From NCBI RefSeq assembly GCF_021018805.1, contig NC_086256.1, positions 13,768,032 to 13,832,031 on the forward strand: a DNA stretch of 64,000 bases, in the 5' to 3' direction. A program made the translations under genes and the position numbers. Source of the stretch: Prinia subflava (lineage: Eukaryota > Chordata > Aves > Passeriformes > Cisticolidae). Below, piece by piece: positions 27,796 to 37,335 of the stretch. Below the pieces are notes generated by a model. That model did no database searches. It had not been told where the DNA came from and saw nothing but the letters and a program-made list of their open reading frames with translations. Each line of letters opens with the position of its first letter. The first letter of the stretch is position 1.

Positions 27796-28379
27796 ACTTG
27801 CCTCCCAGATGCAGAGAGATATTACAGTGCCTTAGGGCAAATCCAGATTTTCATAACTAAGCAGAATGTGAATCAAAATGGATAAGGAATTGCATCCTAA
27901 GTAAAACTCTTACTTAAGATATAAAAATGCAAAAATGTTCTTTAAAGTGTCAAACAGTTTGGAAAAAGACCTCTGTTCAACAAAGAAGAGGAGTTTTCCT
28001 TCCCTCCTCACCCTCTACAAACCCAGGATATACATTCAAGACAAGCTACTTATTTGGGTACTTGAAATTTTATAAATTATGCAAGATGCAGGTAATGGGA
28101 AATTGGGGGGCAGGGGGGGGGGATAAGTAAATGGGCATTTTCAACATTTGTGCAGCAAGAAACATTTTCAAGAATGGCACAGTGAGCTGGGCAGGCAAGC
28201 TCTAACATGGAAATACATGGTAGGAAGCTGGAAAAAAGTTGCAAGACAATTTCTAATCCACATTACATGGGTAACCCTGTACTTGTAAAAGGCATCAGAC
28301 TGAACACAAGGGAGAGCAGAAGGCAAAGCATGATGATGTCCACAGCACAGCACTTGTTTGTTCAGCACTGCCACCAGCA
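27796..28379. other. Non-coding DNA with a poly(G) patch
   Basis: No gene is supported. Two G runs (G6 at 28105-28110 and G10 at 28113-28122) separated by CA form a G-rich patch. Confidence 0.6.
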
Positions 28380-28383
28380 GACC
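28380..28383 (+). repeat. Left target site duplication (GACC)
   Basis: GACC directly precedes the TG of the solo LTR and matches GACC at 28791-28794 directly after its terminal CA. Confidence 0.75.
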
Positions 28384-28595
28384 TGTGGGATTGCATTTTA
28401 TGGAAATGGTTTGCTCTGGCTCACCCTTGGAAAATGTATGGTTTATCCCAAGTCTGTACCCTCCCTGCAGTATCGTGTATCTGTAACCTCATTGGCTGGA
28501 GAATGTTACCGCGCCCCTTTGAACCTCTGTGATAAGAATGCCAAGGCAGAAGGCTCTGCCCCTCTTGCCCCTCTACCCCTGGAGGCGTCCTGATG

Positions 28596-28644
28596 CTCCC
28601 TTTCCCTCTCCTCCCTTCTCCCCCTTTCCCTTCCCCTCTCCCTC
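28596..28644 (+). repeat. 49-nt pure pyrimidine tract in the LTR
   Basis: Only C and T occur over 49 bases, immediately upstream of the LTR polyadenylation signal. The tract could form triplex (H-DNA) or bind polypyrimidine-tract proteins in the RNA. Confidence 0.9.
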
Positions 28645-28648
28645 AGTG

Positions 28649-28654
28649 AATAAA
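28649..28654 (+). terminator. LTR polyadenylation signal AATAAA
   Basis: This canonical AATAAA sits 5 bases after the pyrimidine tract, in the expected position for the R region of the LTR. Confidence 0.7.
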
Positions 28655-28734
28655 CCCTCACCTCATCAGCATCCCACCGGCATCTGAGTCTCCTTGCCTG
28701 CCAGCGCGGGAACACCACGACCCCAAAAGACCCC

Positions 28735-28768
28735 GGGGGTCTCCGGGGGGCACTCCCCGGGGACCCCC
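28735..28768 (+). other. GC-rich hairpin near the LTR 3' end
   Basis: The left arm at 28735-28748 (GGGGGTCTCCGGGG) pairs with the right arm at 28755-28768 (CCCCGGGGACCCCC). This gives a 14-pair stem with one position that is a mismatch in DNA but a G-U wobble in RNA, and a 6-nt loop (GGCACT). In a provirus transcript it would lie in U5, about 22 nt before the LTR end. Confidence 0.85.
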
Positions 28769-28790
28769 CATAAATTTAAACAACAACACA

Positions 28791-28794
28791 GACC
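28791..28794 (+). repeat. Right target site duplication (GACC)
   Basis: This is the right-hand copy of the 4-bp duplication flanking the solo LTR. Confidence 0.75.
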
Positions 28795-29786
28795 AGCAAA
28801 GACTGGAAAAATATTGCTCTAATTTCATTTGGCCCATTTAAAGATTTGAAGGAAACAGAAATACAGCTTTATTTAATGTTCTAAACTGCTCTCTCTGTAC
28901 GAGGAGATTGGACAGCCATGCCAGTTTGTATTCAATCTGCACATTATGTTTATGTGAGCTTACATCTTTTTAATGCAGCACGGTTATACTTACAGCAGTC
29001 TGCAGCTTTCCCAGGAAACCATTGGAATTGGGACCTGTGCCCAACTGTTTTTATCCCAGTTAAGTAAATAAATGAAATATGCTAATTAGCACCCCATTAG
29101 TTCACAGCAGGGAGTAATCCAGGGTACTTTTACTGGAAATTATTCTGTCATCCAGGACGCTGCTCTGCAACACAATGCAAACTGACCCAATTTCCTCTTT
29201 TTGCCAACAGTGGGTGTCATCCAAATAATGGAGATGCCACCAAGCACCATCTATAGGACACGGTGGCATTGGATGAAACCTCCTTTCAGTCTCCCAAGAG
29301 CCTGGCCTAGAGATATGCTGGCAAATCCCTCACTGGAAATGCTGTCTGCATTAAGATTGAGGGGTTGTGTTGTCAAGCACACTTTTAAGCACATAGTTTA
29401 TTTTCTTCCCTACAACTGGCATTTTAAATATTGCCCCAGAATACTCTCTGAACTTACCAGAAATCCATATTAATGTTAACCTTTTTTTTTGTTTTATTTG
29501 CCAGAAACACTGAGGCTGGGACACACCAGAGGTACATCTCCACAGAACAGGAATATGTGGCCTAAAAGAGTCACAAATTCCAAACTCAGTATTTTCATAC
29601 TGCAAGAAAAAAAGTAATGTTTTTACATAATTTGTAAAAAAATATATTTTAAGTGGATGTAATTATAGATATTTTACCTCTTCACTAACAAAGCAGAGTT
29701 ACCAGCTTGGTTAATGCAGATATTTAAAATCAGTCTGGCAACAAGATGACATTGGAAATAATGCAGCCACTGAGAAAAAAAACCTT
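28795..29786. other. AT-rich non-coding DNA
   Basis: No gene is supported. The stretch 28800-29200 is unique, with homeodomain-like motifs (for example GCTAATTAGCACC near 29079), and could include conserved non-coding sequence. Confidence 0.5.
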
Positions 29787-29890
29787 AATAAAAAAGCAAC
29801 ATGTTTTCCAATCCAGTCTTTCAGAAACACCCATTTTCAAAGAGCTTTGGGGCTTTGGGGGATTAGACACTATGACACATCTGTCAGGTT
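29787..29890 (+). repeat. Copy A of an unnamed ~104-bp repeated segment
   Basis: This segment aligns with 46203-46305 over its whole length in the same orientation. By hand I count about 21 substitutions, mostly transitions, and one single-base gap, or about 79% identity. The best-conserved part is the last third (GGATTAGA, then ATGACACATCTGTCAG in both copies). It matches neither CR1, MIR nor either solo LTR in the window. Copy A carries stops in the frame that is open in copy B, so coding is unlikely. It may be a member of an ancient interspersed repeat family or a duplicated non-coding element. Confidence 0.75.
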
Positions 29891-32081
29891 GCCAGTAAGC
29901 ATGTCAAAATCTCCATCATGGTTTGAGTTATGCAATGAAGCTTACTTCTGTTACAGAGATACCAGTAGCACACCTTTCTTTTGTTATCAAATTTATATGA
30001 AAAGTTACAGGGATTACCTTGGATTTTCTGACTGCCATTTAAACCAGAGAGGGACTTCAGTTTTTATTCTGCTGAGCAGAAAGGCAGTTTTGAGTGAGTT
30101 CTCTGTAAAATTTCTAGGTCTTCCCTCTGAAAAGGCCTACATTCAAATATTACTATATGGCATAGATTTAAGGCCTCAAAATACTTTTTTTTTTTTTGTA
30201 TTAAAATGTCACAATTTATGACGAGCAATTTTGATTTTATTTAAGCAGTTGAATCTTTCAATTGACATAGGATCTAGTTTTGTTTTGTATGAAATTCCAG
30301 TCTTAATTCCATTAATAAAGTTGTCCTGCTCATGTTCACTATATATCCTGCCACAGTTATTTAATCCTGATATCCACTTACCATAATTGCAGCATTTATA
30401 TACATGAGTGCTAGCCACTGGAACCAGTATTTTAAATTTCAAAGGGTCAATTTTAAAGTTGGGAAATTCAAATTAAGAAGAGGAAAGCAGCAAGACCTTG
30501 AGTAGCTCACCACAGTCCTCTAGTGTTTCAAAACTACGTTAATTACTCTTTCAAAAGGGAATTTTTCTAGCTCAAAGAGAGGACCATACTATCAAAGTGG
30601 CTAATGTAATATGGGTCTCCTGTCTTCAGCTCAGCAGTGCCAGCCAGGTCACCCAAGGATCAAGTCTTGCCCTTGCTCTCAGGAAGGACAGTTTTACTCT
30701 GTATGCTTGCAATCCCTGACACAATGTGGCTCCAATTCTCAGGGATCCTCTCCTTTAATATCTAATAATATTGTGTGTTGTGTACCCAGGACTGTTCGGA
30801 AACATGCCCAGTGGGTTTGTTCAAGATAAGTTTATTTTATTTTTATTTTTCCGTTACAACTGAGATGCTAGGGTCTTCACTGAAAACTAAAGAGGTAACA
30901 TCAGTGACTCGCAGCATGATGTGACTGGACTCAAAGGACTATTTATAGATCTGTACAGAATATATAAGCCATAGACCTCTCTTTTGGGAATAACCCTTTT
31001 TATTATTAGAATATGTGCTCTCCCTCATGCAGAATAAGACCCTGGGATTTTTCAGTACAGAACAAAAGCTCAGAGCCCCTGCAATGTGACACACAAGAGG
31101 GTGTATTTGGGCAAATGGAGCAGTTAAGATAAGCCCTCGGACCCAGCACTGCTCCTGCACACAGCTGCACAAGTTCCCAGGGAGGCAGCCCTGACACAGA
31201 ACCTGCTGGTGCAAAGCCCGACTGTGGAGTACCCTGTAAATACCCTCACTCCACATCTGAACTCGGAGCAGAGCCAAGCCCATCTGTTCCTTCCTTCACT
31301 ACTGGCAAATGTTCACCAAAGGAAGAAGAAAAAGCTCCATGTGTCTCACCAGAAGTTGATATCATTGACTCAGCATCAGAAAATAGCGGAACATCCCCAA
31401 AGAAGTCAGCAGGACTGAAAACCTACACTGCTGGCAAGGAGACACCACGGTCAGTTTAGCATTTATCTGCTCCAGTAACTGTGGAACACGTAGTTGAGTA
31501 CGTCTGCTACATACATTTATTTAACCTGTTGAAAAGTCATGTGGAGAGGAGAATGAGCTCTGAATGCTTTTACACATTTACAGTCACTGGGAAAAACATT
31601 TGCCTTTAAATCCACATCTTCAATATATCCATCTCACTTTGAGTCTGGCCTTCTGAAAGGAAAATTCACAGCCTGGCATTGGGATGAAAAAAACTGAGTG
31701 AAAAATCCCTATTGACACATTAAATTAGACATGTTTGCAGGGCCGCCAGAGACAGCAATTACTCTGCTGCAGCTTCTGTGGACAGATTACAGCAGAAAAC
31801 ACTGACTGCTACCAGGTAATTCTACCTGCTAATTACTTGGGAAGACTCAGGTACTAAACTGACCTGAATGTTTTCACAGGTCCTGGGACCCATTAAAGGA
31901 AAAGAACTTTAAATAGCCACATAGCGATGCTGACAGGAACTCTGGAGCTGTTGAAAATCCATCAAAAATATTCTTGCAGAATGATTAGAGCTTCAGTCAG
32001 CCCCAATCTGTGCAGGCATTCACATTTCTCAGCAGTTATAACAAAAAGAAGTGCCTTAATGGGGTGATGATATTTTTTTCC
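29891..32081. other. Non-coding DNA, no gene seen
   Basis: No gene is supported. A T15 tract lies at about 30184-30198. The stretch 31730-31870 is unique, with paired AATTAC/TAATTAC motifs (near 31757 and 31830), and resembles enhancer-like conserved sequence. Short overlapping frames at 30939-31418 occur on both strands and are unrecognised. Confidence 0.5.
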
Positions 32082-32100
32082 TTTTTTTTTTTTTTTTTTT
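32082..32100 (+). repeat. Poly(T) tract, 19 T, at the CpG island edge
   Basis: This run of 19 T marks the sharp change from AT-rich DNA on the left to the CpG island on the right. Long dA:dT tracts at promoter edges exclude nucleosomes. On the minus strand it would instead be a poly(A) tail, but no retroposed sequence is recognised next to it. Confidence 0.9.
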
Positions 32101-32109
32101 CCAATTCTG

Positions 32110-32560
32110 ACTCTGAGAAAGGTTCGCAGCCCCTGTCCCCGGTGTGTGCGGGGCAGTGAGGCAGTGCCGGCCCAGCCCAGCGCTGTTCGGGCGCCGCCGT
32201 CTCGGAGCTGTTCGGGCCCCGCAGGAGGAACGCGCCGCCAGCCGGGCCCGGGGCGGGGCCCGAGCCCACACCGGGAGAGGCCCCGCACCGGGAGGGGCCC
32301 CAGCACCGGGACCCACCCGACAGACGGGGCGGGCGCTCGGGCCCCGCGGCGGGGCGCGCGCTCGGGCCCCTGGCGCCGCCTGCCGGCCCCGGCCGCCGCT
32401 GCCCCGCGGCGCGGAGCTCCCGGAAGGTGCCGGCGCTCCGGCGCGGAGCTGCGCCTTCTCCCGCTAAAGCGGCCGTTCGGGAAGGGAGGAGGGGCCGCTC
32501 GCCGGCAGCAGCACTGCGGGGTGCTCCAGCGAGGAGCTGGCAGGCCGCAGTGCGCTGGGA
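32110..32560. promoter_or_regulatory. CpG island 1, candidate promoter
   Basis: The block is very GC-rich with dense CpG, in contrast to the AT-rich flanks; enrichment fades gradually to about 32880. Sp1-type GC boxes are visible at 32250-32259 (GGGGCGGGGC) and 32326-32334 (GGGGCGGGC). The motif GCGCTCGGGCCCC occurs twice within 40 bases (about 32333 and 32358). No TATA box is evident. Acceptor-like sequence (pyrimidines then CTCAG) ends at about 32604. Frames of 238 codons (plus) and 313 codons (minus) run through here, but they overlap antisense, are low in complexity and show no domain, so I read them as compositional. Strand and target gene are unknown; the island could start a gene outside the window or a long non-coding RNA. 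Confidence 0.6.
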
Positions 32561-35500
32561 ACAGCAGCTCTGCTCTGCCCTACCCGTCCTTCTGTCTCTC
32601 CTCAGCGCCAAGTGAGGGGCAGGAGCCGAAAGCTGGTGCGTGTCCAATACACACAACCCGAGCCAGCAGGGCTGACACAGGCAGCTTCGCTCCGGCAGAA
32701 CGGCCCGGTTTGCCTTGCCGGCAGGACGGGTGGACCCTGTGCTGGGATGTCCCCAGCGGCACAGAGAGCTCCGGCACAAGTTGTGAGGCACCAGGACCTG
32801 GGCAGCGCAGAGGGCAGGAGCTGGAGCTCCGGCACGGCTCAGAAGGGCGTGCGGGGGGATAAAACAGGCTGTCACATCCAGACCAATAACTCTCCAAAGA
32901 GGTGATGACTTGCAATTTTTTCGGTGCCATGCTGAGACCATACCTACAAAGGTCAGAATTGGGAACCCGAGTTGCAAACAGCTTTCTCCTGTGGCAATAA
33001 ATTCCCTAACCCTGCTACCAAAGAATGCTCTGGTTAGAAAATGTTCTTTCTTTGACAGCTATTTGCCAAAAGAACTGTTAACCGTGGAATGTCCAAAAAG
33101 AACCCCAGACAAAGGTGCAAGAATCTTTCCATCTTAGAAAAGGTTCTGCATGCAGTTACCAAGGCAGAAAAAAAAAAAAAAAACACACAGAAAGAATAAG
33201 GAAGCTTTGTGTAAATAAATCTGCATCTACCACCACTTTCCAGCCAGCACACTTACCCCATGGGGGACTGAGATTGTCCAGTGTCAGGCAATAAATCAGG
33301 CTGAGGTATCCTAGTCAGGAATACATAGCAAACATTAGAGACACACTGTTAAGTTCACATTTATAAGCAGCATTTCTTTCAGTGTCTTCTACACTGCAAA
33401 GGTAAGTGGAAAATTTTGTCAGAGCTCCAATACAGACACAAAGCCCAGATAATCCAGGACCCAGAAAAATCTGCATTTCACATCTAAAAATTCAAATCTT
33501 CTGTGACAAAGACAACCTGCCATTTGCCATTCTGTAAGAATTTAGGTATAATTAAATACTGCTAGAGATGCAAGGAAAGATGTGTTATTTCCTGTGAGGA
33601 AAAAAGGGTGACTTAGAGGTTTTTAATATTATAGTTATTGCTTTTCAGAAAGTCTCCTCAGGAAACATCGGAAAATCCCTTCTCTCCAAATAGACAAGCC
33701 TAAAATTACAGATTCATTAAATCAGTGTGTGGGTAAGAAGTTTCTTCATATAGTATCACTATGTTTAAAACAGAAAAAACACAACCTCCTTTCATCTACT
33801 GAGGCTGAGCAATCTGTAACAAAAAGAGAATATATAAACAAAGCACACTGCTCCTTGGCACAGTCTGCTGTCAAAACTTGCTCCTGCCCAGGGTCCATTT
33901 CTCAATCCTACCTACATTTAAACTACTACCATCCCAAACTGTTATTTCAGGGTTGCATTAAACACAGGAGGATTTACTTATTTAGTGAGCAGTGATGCCA
34001 CGAGCCATTCAGCTTGACAGCAAAAACATCTGATCAAGGCTCTGCAACAGAATTTAATCTACCAGGCAGCTGCCTAACATGTGAAAATATTCTCTACACA
34101 GTGTGTCTTATGACACTTCTGAACAAAACTATTCTCTTTACTATATCCAACAAAGAGTCCATTAATCTTTTTCTGAGATTACAGCATACATGAAATTATT
34201 AAGATCAGTGCAGCAGGAACATTAAATAAACAAGCTGAGAATCGTGAGATACATATATATGTAGTTTAGGTCAACCTGGTTATCATCTAGTGAGTGTAAC
34301 AAAAAGTAAATATGGAGTAAACACTTCCATAAATACTTTGAACTGCACTAATCTGTCTATTCCATCAGACTAATCTAATTTATCTAAGCCAGTAAACCAA
34401 CAAAAAATGTGAGCTGTTTACATTTGCCCACAAATTATATCCCTTCACATTGTCTGTGACCACCAGAACCCTTGACCACATTTAACCAGATTTTAGTAAA
34501 CATTACCATTAAGAATGATTTTTTCCCTCCTCCAGACTTCTCTTCTGTAAAATGAGCAGCTATTATCAACATGTGAGTTCTCCAGCTAGAAAGGAAACCA
34601 GGTGTCCAAATCAGGACTCAGTGGAAGCTGATAATTATGCATGTCTAGAGATTCTCTGGTTCAGTGGATTTTGCTACCTCCAGAGCCAACACACAACTCC
34701 TGATAACAAGGCACAGAGGTAGCAGCTGCCCTCTGGCTCTGTACTTCTGTGGAGATGCAAACCACTTGATGACAGCTTTGTTAAAGCTGGATTTTTAGAT
34801 TCTTGCCTATGACTACACTTTGCTTCAACAAGGTGCTCAGATCTGTATGCTGTTTTAAACAGGGCAACAGTCTCACCAGAAACAAAGATCACAAGGTCTT
34901 GAAGTTAAATCTGCGCTCGAGGCCTTGCTCGGTGGCTGCTTCTTCTCACAGTGCTCTGGCTGCCAGAGCAGCTCCTGCAGAGGTGCAGAGGGCTGCACGT
35001 GCAGTGGGCTGTGTCACACTGCAGATATGCTCAGGAAACAGAAGGATTCTCTTGATGCATCTGTGAGTACAGGACAGGCAGATTTGTTTCCCTAAGAGAT
35101 GCGCCAAGTTCCAGCAGTGAGCCGTAAGAAAATGATTTTGTTTCTAGGCTTTGTTGCTGATGTATAATCAGCAGATAATACTTGCATAACATTTCACCAA
35201 CTTGTGGAATATTGCAAACATTAATATCCATAGAGCACAATGAGCAGGGAACTGAGAAGACTTACTAATGCTACTCCAAGACCACCCCCAGTGGCTCATT
35301 AGCAGTTGACTTTACAGTTATACACACAATTTTCCACATGGGCCACCTCCTAGGGAAAACAGATGGTGAGAAAGAGGCTTCTTTCCCCTTACCACCATCC
35401 CTGCAAAGAAGTAACTTCTCTGTTTTGACAGGTATTAACTCACGATTAACATTTAACTTCCTAAAAAGAAAAAAGTATTGGTGTGTCTTGGGCAAATAAA

Positions 35501-37230
35501 CAGCTATACTCAAAAGAAACTAACACATTCAAAACAAAAGGGATATTTCTATATTTGAAAAATTACATATCTATTCTTGTTTTTGTTTTGTTTTTTTCTG
35601 TCCTTTCAGGAAGCTTGCAAATGTTAGAGACATATTTAGTCAGTGCTTCAACTGGATGGTAACATGTTTCTGTACACTAGATGACAAATGAAATTATCTT
35701 TTATATCTCTCATTGGTTTATGTATTTCTTGGCTTTACCAATTTTGTTCTCACAAATGTCCAGGAATGCAAGAGAATTAAAATGCATAGGTAGTTCAGCA
35801 GCACAATTCTGCCACTGACACAGCTCAAATAAAACTGTGTCATATATAAATATTTTACTGAGTCCATGGATAACTTCTGTCCCACATCATGGCAGTGGTT
35901 CTAATGTCAGGGAGGGCAAGTAAGGCTCGTGGTCCTCCTTTCACTATGCAGTAATATTTATCTGCAAGGCAAAACCACATCTGAACCACTGAGCCTTACT
36001 TTCACCTGACACATGTAAATTCAGATAAAGCCACAAAGACAAAGATTTCTTTTTCAACCTTGACACAAAATATTTCAAAAAGATATTAAAAGGAGGGACC
36101 ATCTTTTTCTGAAAGATAGAAATACTTTTGACAAGTCAAACATGTCTCATATTCTGCACTTGTTCTGTAACTGATTTTAAAGTATTTTTAAAAAGACAAA
36201 GATTTGGATATTTTATTTGTAAAAGCTATTGCCGTTTTCACCAATTAACTGCTGATGGTTTGAATAGAAAAGGATGCAAGAGGACCATCACAGGCCTGAC
36301 ACTCTAGAAACCCTCTGCCTCCAGCAGCAAAAGCACATACACTAATGAACTGGATAGCTCTTCAATAACAGCTGATTTATATAAACTACAATGGTTTCTA
36401 CTGAGTTAAATGTATTTATAACACATTGCAAGATATAAATATGCAGCAGGAGGGGACCCCATGCTTTGCATGTCTTTTGATCAGGCACTGTGTTTATTGT
36501 CACTCATTTTAAAATCAGATGCCAAAGTAGAAGGGACTTCAATCACAGTAACCCTATCTCATGGTGGTTTCAGAGAGCACCCTCCAGCAAAATGCCTAAT
36601 TAGCAGCATTTTCTGAAGATTTGGGGCACCCAACTTGAGACAATCTGTGTCTGATTTCCAGAGATGCTGAACATTCATAGCTCATGTTGGATCAGAAACA
36701 ACACAAGGTAGCTCAGCCTGAAGGGCAGAGATGCTTCACAAGACCAGACATTACAAGACACTGGATGGGTGGTCACTTCACTCTGAACACACACCCAGCA
36801 GCAACAGAAAACATTACATGTAGCCTGATTCCATCAGCATAAAATTAAGCTTCTTTTTTAACAGGCAAGCAAAATTAAAAAGCTCTGGTTTGTATTTGAA
36901 TTGCTGTTTTGAAGGCTGTGACATCTGTTGTCGAGTTAAGCATAAGCAGCATCTCATATACAGACTCACTTATCTTGGTATGTAGTCTCTACATTTTAAG
37001 TTGTTTTTAATTTCTATGTCTTTGACTCAGATTTTGTATGGAATTGTGATTTTGCAAATATAAGGTACGCCCAGGAACTACTTGAATGTATTCCTTGCAG
37101 CAAGAATAAAACTCAAGAAATTTAGGTACATCTACCAAATGCCTCAATAATAATGCTAGAATTAAAAGGATAGAAGAATAGAATTTCTTATGCCTCCAGA
37201 ACTAAGAATATATGTTTCTCTAGCTTGCTC
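32561..37230. other. Non-coding DNA, no gene seen
   Basis: The island shore runs to about 32880, then AT-rich unique DNA follows. An A16 tract is at 33168-33183. No exon or gene is supported. Short frames near 34674-35066 on both strands are unrecognised. Confidence 0.55.
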
Positions 37231-37335
37231 CTTTTTTTGGTGGTTTTGTTTGTTTGTTTGTTTGTTTGTTTTGTGGGTGGGGTTTTGGGGGGGGAGGGTG
37301 TTTGTTTTTGGGGTTTTTTTGTTGGGGTTTTTTTG
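37231..37335 (+). repeat. TTTG microsatellite and G-quadruplex-type tract
   Basis: A (GTTT)n run of about 35 bases is followed by G/T-rich sequence. At 37275-37298 the runs GGG, GGGG, GGGGGGGG and GGG are separated by loops of 1, 4 and 1 bases, which meets the usual G-quadruplex pattern. A further GGGG-T7 alternation follows to about 37335. This low complexity explains the odd G/F-rich frame read through it. Confidence 0.85.

Larger units (their letters stand above)
28384..28790 (+). mobile_element. Solo LTR of an endogenous retrovirus, 407 bp
   Basis: The element starts TGTGGG and ends CAACACA, so it has the TG...CA ends of a retroviral LTR. It is flanked by the exact 4-bp duplication GACC (28380-28383 and 28791-28794). 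A 4-bp duplication is typical of gammaretrovirus-like (class I) integrations. Inside it are an inverted CCAAT box (ATTGG, 28491-28495), a 49-nt pure pyrimidine tract (28596-28644) and an AATAAA polyadenylation signal (28649-28654) that sets the orientation as plus. A GC-rich hairpin lies close to the 3' end (28735-28768). I see no gag, pol or env on either side, so this is a solo LTR left by recombination between the two LTRs of a provirus. The subfamily is not identified. The short frames inside it are not viral genes. Confidence 0.85.

Noticed and set aside
32036..32977. 313-codon minus and 238-codon plus frames through CpG island 1
   Set aside because: They overlap antisense in the same GC-rich DNA, read as low-complexity R/P/A/G sequence, and the minus frame runs through the T19 tract as poly-lysine. 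Few stops are expected in such composition.
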